From: Pseudosulfitobacter pseudonitzschiae
Lineage (GTDB): Bacteria > Pseudomonadota > Alphaproteobacteria > Rhodobacterales > Rhodobacteraceae
Length of the DNA stretch: 64,000 nt
Direction of reading: 5' to 3'
NCBI RefSeq assembly: GCF_002222635.1
Contig: NZ_CP022415.1
Span: 496,001 to 560,000, forward strand
This document shows, piece by piece, positions 57,453 through 64,000 of the stretch; position 1 is the first letter of the stretch, and each line of letters opens with the position of its first letter. Under the pieces are notes generated by a model, which was not told where the DNA came from, made no database searches, and saw only the letters and a list, made by a program, of their open reading frames with translations. The position numbers were made by a program, and so were the translations under genes.

Positions 57453-58844
57453 TCAGCCCGCAATCAGGCGCGGCAACCATGTGACGATCTGCGGAAAGGC
57501 AAACAGGATCGCAATCGCCACGATTTGCAGCAGCACGAAAGGCAGGATGCCTTTGTAGATCGCACTGGTCGGCAGCTCGGGCGGGGCCACACCGCGCAGA
57601 TAGAACAGCGCAAAGCCAAAGGGCGGCGTCAGGAACGATGTTTGCAGGTTCACGCCCACCATCACACCCAACCACACCGGATCGACATCCAGCGCCAGCA
57701 GCACGGGTGCCGTGATCGGGATCACGATAAAAATGATCTCGAAGGTGTCGAGGATGAAGCCCAGAAAGAACATGATTACCATCACCACAGCCACCGCTGC
57801 CAGCTTGCCACCGGGCAGGTTGCTCAGGAATTCATGCACCAGATTGTCGCCGCCCATCATGCGGAACACGACCGAAAATACCGACGCACCCAGCAGGATG
57901 ACAAAAACCATGCTAGTGATTGTTGCGGTGGCCACTACGGTCTTTTGCAATACGCCGAACGACAGCCGCCAGCGCATTGCAGCAAGGATCATCGCCCCCA
58001 CAGCCCCCACCGATGCGGCTTCGGTCGGGGTGGCAATCCCGCCAAGGATCGACCCCAGAACCGCAAGGATCAGCAGCAGCGGCGGCACCAGCGCTACAAA
58101 AACCTCGCGCAGCAGGTCCTTTTTCTCTTCGGGGGGCACTGGCGTGGCGGGGCAGGACGCCGGATCGGTCACGGCCTTGAACAGCACATAGGCCAGATAA
58201 AGCCCGATCAGCAGAAATCCGGGCAACAGCGCACCGGCAAACAGATCACCCACCGACACAGGCGTGGGCGCAAAGTTGCCCTTGGCCATCTGCACCTGCG
58301 AATTGATGCCCGACAGCATGTCGCCCATAAAAATCAGCACGGTCGACGGCGGCACAATCTGGCCCAGCGTGCCGCTGGCGCAGATGACCCCGGTTGCCAG
58401 CTTGGGATCATACCCCGCCCGCAGCATTGCAGGCAGCGAAATCAGCCCCATCGTCACAACGGTCGCGCCCACCACACCGGTCGAGGCCGCCAGCATCGCG
58501 CCCACCAGCACCACGGAAAAGCCAAGACCGCCCCGCAAGTTGCCAAACAGCTTGCCCATCGTCATCAAAAGCTGTTCGGCGATCTGGCTGCGTTCCAGCA
58601 TCACCCCCATAAAGATGAACAGCGGCACAGCCACCAGCACCTCGTTGGTCATGAACCCGATATAGCGGTTGGGCAGCGAGCCAAAGTTCGACGGATCAAA
58701 GACCCCGAATGCCATCCCCAGACTGCCGAACAACAACGACGTACCCGCCAGCGTGAACGCAACAGGAAAGCCCAGTAACAAAAAGCCGATAACGCCAAAG
58801 AACATCAATGCAGCGAGAATTTCGCCAATCAGCACCGGATCCAT
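57453..58844 (-). CDS. dctM: TRAP transporter large permease
   Basis: A 463-residue sodium-coupled permease with about twelve helices: FFGVIGFLLLGFPVAFTLAGTSLLFG, VAVPLFIFMGVMLERS, GATVVTMGLISLPAMLRAGYDPKLATGVICASGTLGQIVPPS and the FILDTFEIIFIVIPI segment. An insertion near residue 230 (ATPVPPEEKKDLL) is cytosolic. It overlaps the dctQ stop by the ATG and is the second gene of the QM pair. Confidence 0.95.
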   Translation of the reverse strand: MDPVLIGEILAALMFFGVIGFLLLGFPVAFTLAGTSLLFGSLGMAFGVFDPSNFGSLPNRYIGFMTNEVLVAVPLFIFMGVMLERSQIAEQLLMTMGKLFGNLRGGLGFSVVLVGAMLAASTGVVGATVVTMGLISLPAMLRAGYDPKLATGVICASGTLGQIVPPSTVLIFMGDMLSGINSQVQMAKGNFAPTPVSVGDLFAGALLPGFLLIGLYLAYVLFKAVTDPASCPATPVPPEEKKDLLREVFVALVPPLLLILAVLGSILGGIATPTEAASVGAVGAMILAAMRWRLSFGVLQKTVVATATITSMVFVILLGASVFSVVFRMMGGDNLVHEFLSNLPGGKLAAVAVVMVIMFFLGFILDTFEIIFIVIPITAPVLLALDVDPVWLGVMVGVNLQTSFLTPPFGFALFYLRGVAPPELPTSAIYKGILPFVLLQIVAIAILFAFPQIVTWLPRLIAG

Positions 58845-59422
58845 TACACGGCTCCTTTGGGGTGGTCCGCTGCAATGCGGTCAGGATTGTATTGGATCGA
58901 CTTGGGCACCAGTTCTTCATTGCCGCTCAGGATCAGAACAGACCGGATCAGCATCGCCAGCCCTTGCGCCGCGATCAGCACTGCAAAGGCGATGATGAAC
59001 GATTTTAGGATAAACAGGCCGGGCATCCCGCCGACGTTGGCAGACGACTCGTGATAGCTCCACGCGCGCTGCACAAAGGGCATGGAGTATTTGTAGACGA
59101 TCCACATGAAGGGCAGCAAAAACACGATCACGCCAATCATATCCGCAATCGCCCGTGTTTTCAGTTTCGCCGGACGATAGAAGATGTCCACGCGCACATG
59201 GTCGTCACGCAACAACGCAAAACCGGCCACAGCGGTAAACATCGCGCCGTTCAGCCAGATATACAGATCCTGCATCCAGACATAGCTGGTCGCAAAAAGA
59301 TACCGCTGCACAACCACTGTGAAACACACGACGACAATCGCCAGCGCCAGCCATGCAAAGACCCTGCCGATAATCAGGTTAACAGCACAAATGACTGTCG
59401 CAACACCCGCGAGAAAACGCAC
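58844..59422 (-). CDS. dctQ: TRAP transporter small permease
   Basis: A 192-residue four-helix membrane protein with the family features FTVVVQRYLFATSYVWMQDLYIWLNGAMF and DDHVRVDIFYRPAK. GTG start at 59422, preceded by a G-rich ribosome site. It pairs with the large permease and the convergent DctP. Confidence 0.92.
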   Translation of the reverse strand: MRFLAGVATVICAVNLIIGRVFAWLALAIVVVCFTVVVQRYLFATSYVWMQDLYIWLNGAMFTAVAGFALLRDDHVRVDIFYRPAKLKTRAIADMIGVIVFLLPFMWIVYKYSMPFVQRAWSYHESSANVGGMPGLFILKSFIIAFAVLIAAQGLAMLIRSVLILSGNEELVPKSIQYNPDRIAADHPKGAV

Positions 59423-59555
59423 CCTTCACCCCCCTTTTGATTTTGATCAATTCGTGTCGTCAATCGAAGTGCAGCGCATGAATGTCAAGATATACTGGCC
59501 AAAAGTGAAGAGAGGATCATACTCTGCCCTACGGACCGAGCGCCCGGCGACCCAA

Positions 59556-60254
59556 TCAAAGAGCAGGCAGGCAAACCCCGCGATGTCGCCGTCCGGTCTG
59601 GGCCAACATCCGCGAGGGCCGGTTCGGCGGGTGGCAGGCTACAACCGTCAGACCGTCACGGTTGCCCGGCGCAAAAGACAGGCGCGCATCGCCCGGATCA
59701 AGTCTGGCAACCTCACCAGAGGCCAGCGTGACAGATTGCCGGCACGGCTTCGGGTTCTGTTCGTCGGACGCGCACAGACCGACGACAATCGGGAAACTGC
59801 ACAGATTGGTCACCGTGTTCGGCTGCTCTTCGCCCTGCATCCCGCGCGTGCAGCGGTTCACGTCGTTGCGCAGCGCAATCATCGAATAAGCCCCCGTAAG
59901 TTGGTAAATCAGCGGCGGCACGGCAAAGGCCGCGCCCACGGAAATTACCGCGACCACCCAGAGCGGCGCGCGCCTTGGGGGGTCTTTGCGCCGGAACAAC
60001 ACGTAAACGAAAAACGCCACGAACACGGCAAGAAAAACCATGCCTTCGGTGATCTCTGGCAAAAAGGGGATTGCGCGCCAAAATTCCGGCAGCCTGTCCA
60101 GAACGGGCGGCCCCGCAAAGGCCACGACAAAACCGGTCAGCACAGTGCCCCACAGCGGCATCGGCCGGGGCGGGTTGCGGCGCACAGGCACAAACCGTGT
60201 CAGGATCGCGGCCAGAATGCCAACGACGACCCCGCTTTCCATCATGTCCGGCAT
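59556..60254 (-). CDS. Hypothetical membrane protein
   Basis: A 232-residue protein of unrecognised family. Four hydrophobic helices (GVVVGILAAILTRFVPV, WGTVLTGFVVAFAG, EGMVFLAVFVAFFVYVLF, APLWVVAVISVGAAFAVPPL) precede a soluble part with two short Cys-spaced loops (NRCTRGMQ, LCSFPIVVGLCASDEQNPKPC) and an Arg-rich tail. The Cys pairs could form disulfides if periplasmic. The next two genes share its direction at a distance; no functional link is visible. Confidence 0.6.
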   Translation of the reverse strand: MPDMMESGVVVGILAAILTRFVPVRRNPPRPMPLWGTVLTGFVVAFAGPPVLDRLPEFWRAIPFLPEITEGMVFLAVFVAFFVYVLFRRKDPPRRAPLWVVAVISVGAAFAVPPLIYQLTGAYSMIALRNDVNRCTRGMQGEEQPNTVTNLCSFPIVVGLCASDEQNPKPCRQSVTLASGEVARLDPGDARLSFAPGNRDGLTVVACHPPNRPSRMLAQTGRRHRGVCLPAL

Positions 60255-60402
60255 TAAAAACCCTTTGCCCTGCTGAGCGATCCGATCCGCAGGTCAGGTT
60301 GCCCCAAAGCTTCCTTTTGCACAATATGAACAATTTACCTCTACCTGTTCCGCGTGCGTGGCAGGAAGCTGGCACAAATGCGAGGGTACGCAGCGCGTGG
60401 GG

Positions 60403-60684
60403 TCAGAAGGTATCGAACTCGGGAACATTCCCGAGCCTAACCAGAAACACAGGCTCTCCGACCTCGCCCGAGGCAGGGTCTTCAACCAGTAAATAGGCAT
60501 CCGCACCCGCGCACGCATCAGACCGGCATTCGCGTTCGGCACGTTCCTGCGCCTGTGCGGCGGTTGTGTACTGGAATTGTTTGTCGATGTGCAGGCTGGC
60601 CTGACCCGAACGCCCGGTCTTTTTCTCGACATAGGTCTGACAGATGTAATGGACCTTTTCGGCGGTTTCATTCTCTTCGGTCAT
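60403..60684 (-). CDS. Small hypothetical protein
   Basis: A 93-residue soluble protein (MTEENETAEKVHYICQTYVE onward) with three Cys, an ICQTYVEKK segment and an alpha-helical AQAQERAERECRSDACAG centre, ending VPEFDTF. The ATG at 60684 is preferred over the GTG-type longer frame. No family recognised; composition and codon use look normal for the region. Confidence 0.65.
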   Translation of the reverse strand: MTEENETAEKVHYICQTYVEKKTGRSGQASLHIDKQFQYTTAAQAQERAERECRSDACAGADAYLLVEDPASGEVGEPVFLVRLGNVPEFDTF

Positions 60685-60768
60685 GGTGCGTCCTGAGCTG
60701 GGCAATGCAAGGTTTCGTTTTGCTTGGCAGGGATCGCGCCAAGTGTCTATGGGGTCCGGTGGTCTGAT

Positions 60769-60790
60769 GGCCCCCTTGGTGAAGGGGGCC
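60769..60790. terminator. Candidate hairpin downstream of the small basic protein gene
   Basis: A perfect nine-pair stem GGCCCCCTT / AAGGGGGCC with loop ggtg, lying 48 bases beyond the leftward gene's stop. No U-tract, so this is uncertain. Confidence 0.35.
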
Positions 60791-60837
60791 GGGTGTTTGA
60801 CAGGTGTTCCCGGCGCGGCAATGCCGGATGGGGTCGG

Positions 60838-60975
60838 TTACTTGGGCTTTTTGCCCCCGATCGACAGGTCATTCTTCCCCGACAGGGAATTTGCCGTCGC
60901 CAGAACCTTCGGCTTTTCCTGTTTGGGTTTTTTGGATTCTTTGTTGCCGCGTTTGCTGTTGTTACCTTTGGCCAT
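60838..60975 (-). CDS. Small basic conserved protein (MAKGNN-type)
   Basis: A 45-residue, Lys-rich peptide: MAKGNNSKRGNKESKKPKQE, then a hydrophobic-neutral KVLATANS stretch and an SIGGKK end. GGAAGGACACTCA precedes the ATG at 60975. Near-identical small proteins are widespread in alphaproteobacteria but unnamed, to my recollection. Role unknown; the charge suggests nucleic-acid binding. Confidence 0.75.
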   Translation of the reverse strand: MAKGNNSKRGNKESKKPKQEKPKVLATANSLSGKNDLSIGGKKPK

Positions 60976-61349
60976 TGAGTGTCCTTCCAAAATGCAGCGA
61001 TCCGGTGCCGGAATGACAGGGGCAAGGCTGCGGTCGATCATCGCCCGCCGGTCAAAAGGCGCGCGATGTTGTCTGATCTGATGGAGTGTTGTCGTGTCTT
61101 GTTCGCGTCGGTGCGGCCTCTGGTGGTCCATCGGTGCCGCAAGGCCGATTGTGGCACTGGGCGTTTCGCATCCGGTGGAATGTCCAAAAGCCAGCTTGGG
61201 GTCAACGGACTCTCCCACCTCAAGCAGCTGCATCTGTCACGTAGTAGTCACCTTAATATAAGCGTCTTCAAGAAGAATATCAGGGGGCGCGCAGAATAGA
61301 ATGCAACGCTCGGCGGCGCGATGCCGAAATCCGGTTCGCGGCGCAGGTG
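60976..61349. other. Intergenic stretch left of the sensor kinase
   Basis: About 370 bases between two leftward genes; no recognisable gene, RNA or hairpin with a U-tract was seen. Confidence 0.4.
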
Positions 61350-64000
61350 CTAGAGCGGGATCTTGATCCAGAAATCACTTCCGTTGCCAACAACCGATTG
61401 CAGGCCCACCTTGGCGTGCATCTGCTCGGCCATAGCCTTGGCAATCGACAGGCCCAGACCGGTGCCGCCGATGCTGCTGGTGTCGGATGAATCCACGCGA
61501 AAGAACTTTTCGAAAATCTGTTCGTGCAAGGCCTCTGGAATGCCGCAGCCTTCGTCGATGATGTGGATCGTCACGTCCGTATCCGTGCGGGTCACATTAA
61601 CCTGAACCTTACCGTCAGGGTCGGAAAACTTGATCGCGTTCGAGATAAAATTCGACATGATCTGAACAAACCGGTCCCTGTCGATTGCGATGTCCACCTG
61701 CGGGACGGCGTTGGTCAGTGACAGGCAAATCCCGTGACTTTCGGCAAAACCCTGATTGTCGGAAATCACCTGTTCCAGCAGCGGTTTCAGCAGGTGGTTG
61801 CTGATGTTGAACCGCATCTTGCCGGAAATCATCCTGTCGATATCCAGCAGATCGTCGATCAGGTTGCGCAGTCTGTCGCTGTTGCGCAAAGAGATGGAGA
61901 TCATCTTTTTCACGTTGTCCGGCAATTCACCGATCATGCCGCTGTGAATCAGCTTCAGCGACCCTTGGATCGACGTGAGCGGTGTGCGCAATTCGTGATT
62001 GATCGTCGAAATGAACTCTTTGGTCAGACGCTCGACGCGCTTGCGTTCGGTGATGTCGCGGGCAATGCCGACAAAGAACTTTTTCTTACTGCGGCGGATC
62101 TCGGCAAAGGCGAATTCAAGCGGGAAATCGACACCCGATTTTCGCAAACCCTGAAGCTCGCGGGGTTCGCGTTTTTCGGCCTCGCTCAGTTTGTTGTATT
62201 CATTGGTAAAATCCATCAATTCTTCGGTATTTCCGCTCGACAAAAGCATACTGAAATGCTGCCCCAGCACCTCTGCCTCGGTGTATCCGAACATATTCTC
62301 CGCTGCGGTGTTGAACGACTGTATTTCACCTTCAAGGCTTATGGTGATGATACCGTCGACGATATTGTTCAGAACGGTTTCGGCATGTTGGGCCAGTTCC
62401 CTGACTTCGATTTCCTTCAGGCGGTCTTCGGTCACGTCAAAGTTGACCCCGGTGATCCGCGACGGGCGGTTTTGATCGTCAAAAACCACCTTGGACACGC
62501 TTTTGACAATCCGCTCGCCAAGGGTGCTGTGGTTGACGCGGTATTCGTCCTCCAGCACGTTGTTCGAAGGGTTAAGAGCAATTTCAAGCAGCCGGTCATT
62601 GCGCGGCACATCATCGGGATGCACGGTGCTTTTCCACGTCCCCGAGTTTAGTTTGGTGTCGGACGGAATGCCAAAAATCTCGTATACAGTGTCATCCCAG
62701 ACTGTTTCGTCTGTCTCGATATTCCATTCCCAAACACCGATGTGCCCCGCATCCAGCGCAAGAGCAAGCCGCTCAAGGGTACGTTCAAGCTCGGCGGAAC
62801 TGAGTTTGCGATCTGTAATATCGGTCTCGACCGCCATGAAGCCGGTGAATTCACCGTCGTCGCCATACAAGGGATTGCACGATATTTCGGTCCAGTATTC
62901 CGCGCCAGACCGGTTGTAATGCATGATTTCGGCGTGAAACTTTTCGCGGTTATCAATCGCCCGTTCCATATGGGCGATCGTCGCCGGATTGGATTTTGGC
63001 CCGTTCAGTACACTGCCGGGGGTTTTGCCCTTTACCTCGTCCAAAGTATACCCTGACATCCGCGTAAAGCCGTCATTCACCCATTCGATGCGCATTTCAC
63101 CATCGGTGATGAGAACCCCGTTGGTTGTCTGGCTTGCCACCTGCGACAGTCGTTTCAGCTCACCCGTGCGTTCGCGCACACGCTTCTCCAGCGTGTCTTT
63201 CAGGTCGGACAATACAGCAAAGTCTTGGGCGATTTGCGCACTCATCTCGCGCAGCGAGGTCGAGAGCATCTCGTATTCCTGAATATTGCTTTTGGGGAAC
63301 GTCGGCAGGGTCTGGTCACCGGCGGAAATCGCCTGACTGACCTTGCTGCTCAACTGTGCCAGATTGCGGATGGTGCGTGTGGTTACCATGCTGAGCAACT
63401 GAACCAGAAGGGTCGAGATCAGCATGATCAAAGCAAGCGCCTGCATGTCGACCCTGCTTCTTTGCGTCAGCTTGGCGACCATCGGCGCAAGCGGCGTTTC
63501 TGCCGCCAGCACATAGGGCGCGTCGTCGATCACCAGCGGCAGGAACTTGACATACCGGCTGTCCGCCGTGCGCTGCATTTCGGCCATTTCGCCTTCGGGT
63601 TGCCACAGTTGCAACTCCGCTCGGGGATCCAAAGGCACTTTCCCAAGTATAAAAAGGTCTCCGTGACCGGCGACCAGATCGCCCTGCGGGTCCAGAATAC
63701 CGACCGAGACATGGGTCTGCATCTCTATCAGTGCCTCGACCTTTTCCGCAGCCCGATCCAGCGCGCCTTGCAGGTTTTCAACGCCGTCTGCGGCCTGTGT
63801 TGTCTCTTTCATATCTTCGCGGGTCAGCATCAGGATCAGTTGCAGATGATCCGAAAGCTTAAGCTTTTCAGTCGCATAAAGATCGCGACTGCCCAGAACG
63901 ATCAATACCGCCCCGATGACGGTGACCAGAAACATCAATACCGCGAACACCACACCTGTATATGACACGCTCAGGTGACGAAACCGGCTGCTCAGCGGGC
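61350..64000 (-). CDS. Membrane-bound multi-PAS sensor histidine kinase, 5' end probably outside window
   Basis: At least 872 residues. Two transmembrane helices (about 5-27 and 178-198) bracket a periplasmic sensor domain. A HAMP-like linker is followed by three PAS/PAC domains (about 275-385, 390-510, 520-640), HisKA with the phospho-acceptor in FISTINHELRTP (His 658), and an ATPase domain with NAIKFSD, DEGCGIP and GGTGLGLSIAKAM. The frame stays open upstream of the GTG at 63968 and encodes LSSRFRHLS, typical of the cytosolic leader, so the real start is likely beyond base 64000. No response regulator is visible; it may be encoded to the right. Confidence 0.92.
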   Translation of the reverse strand, partial: PLSSRFRHLSVSYTGVVFAVLMFLVTVIGAVLIVLGSRDLYATEKLKLSDHLQLILMLTREDMKETTQAADGVENLQGALDRAAEKVEALIEMQTHVSVGILDPQGDLVAGHGDLFILGKVPLDPRAELQLWQPEGEMAEMQRTADSRYVKFLPLVIDDAPYVLAAETPLAPMVAKLTQRSRVDMQALALIMLISTLLVQLLSMVTTRTIRNLAQLSSKVSQAISAGDQTLPTFPKSNIQEYEMLSTSLREMSAQIAQDFAVLSDLKDTLEKRVRERTGELKRLSQVASQTTNGVLITDGEMRIEWVNDGFTRMSGYTLDEVKGKTPGSVLNGPKSNPATIAHMERAIDNREKFHAEIMHYNRSGAEYWTEISCNPLYGDDGEFTGFMAVETDITDRKLSSAELERTLERLALALDAGHIGVWEWNIETDETVWDDTVYEIFGIPSDTKLNSGTWKSTVHPDDVPRNDRLLEIALNPSNNVLEDEYRVNHSTLGERIVKSVSKVVFDDQNRPSRITGVNFDVTEDRLKEIEVRELAQHAETVLNNIVDGIITISLEGEIQSFNTAAENMFGYTEAEVLGQHFSMLLSSGNTEELMDFTNEYNKLSEAEKREPRELQGLRKSGVDFPLEFAFAEIRRSKKKFFVGIARDITERKRVERLTKEFISTINHELRTPLTSIQGSLKLIHSGMIGELPDNVKKMISISLRNSDRLRNLIDDLLDIDRMISGKMRFNISNHLLKPLLEQVISDNQGFAESHGICLSLTNAVPQVDIAIDRDRFVQIMSNFISNAIKFSDPDGKVQVNVTRTDTDVTIHIIDEGCGIPEALHEQIFEKFFRVDSSDTSSIGGTGLGLSIAKAMAEQMHAKVGLQSVVGNGSDFWIKIPL

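Overview
The window looks like a chromosomal segment of a Rhodobacterales (marine roseobacter-type) alphaproteobacterium. This is inferred from the maf / ribonuclease E-G / yacG order, MeaB, PCu(A)C, the alphaproteobacterial style of the TRAP and Dpp transporters, and the moderately high G+C; it was not tested by database search. Gene density is normal outside one gene-poor, remnant-rich stretch.

Layout. 1-7302 is mostly housekeeping: meaB (5' end outside the window), rpmB, a copper chaperone, a Sir2 deacylase, a LysR/nitrilase pair, then infA-maf-RNase E/G-yacG, closed by tRNA-Phe(GAA) at 7386-7460. From the tRNA to about 21.6 kb the character changes to accessory DNA. It holds a frameshifted winged-helix gene, a TetR/FMN-reductase pair with a palindromic control region, a broken VOC gene, a GyrI-like protein, a nearly gene-free stretch, an enormous low-complexity protein gene (12055-15765), a TPR-bearing glycosyltransferase, an IS3-family transposase tail, a 1021-residue protein ending in a MurF-type ligase, and a MarR/redoxin operon whose redoxin carries one in-frame nonsense codon.

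The most striking object is the 1236-residue protein. A BapA-prefix-like N-terminus is followed by exactly 22 GETGAT collagen-type hexapeptides and then 47 tandem copies of a 20-residue unit (five are 18-residue variants). Residues 60-1236 contain no Lys or Arg. A SunS-like glycosyltransferase follows immediately, and a Mur-ligase fusion lies beyond an IS scar. Together they suggest an undescribed cell-surface or matrix system (inference).

21.7-29.4 kb: an M23 peptidase, a trehalose block (otsA, otsB, GH15) and envelope/stress proteins (two PRC-barrel proteins flanking a DUF421 protein). 29.7-38.9 kb: an iron/polyamine-type ABC importer in one operon with a CaiB-type CoA transferase and an enoyl-CoA hydratase. 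A GntR regulator precedes it, and a divergent operon encodes a quinone oxidoreductase, a second hydratase and a GST. 38.9-50.8 kb: a nine-gene operon (Dpp-type importer, flavin reductase, Asp/Glu/hydantoin racemase, cytosine-deaminase-like amidohydrolase, a second amidohydrolase lacking the usual HxH), divergent from a GntR regulator and a third amidohydrolase. This looks like a dedicated catabolic route for a cyclic amide or N-heterocycle.

50.8-64 kb: a yihY deletion scar, a 22-residue membrane microprotein, an RND efflux pair, a TRAP transporter (DctP convergent to DctQM), small conserved proteins, and a three-PAS sensor histidine kinase that runs off the right edge.
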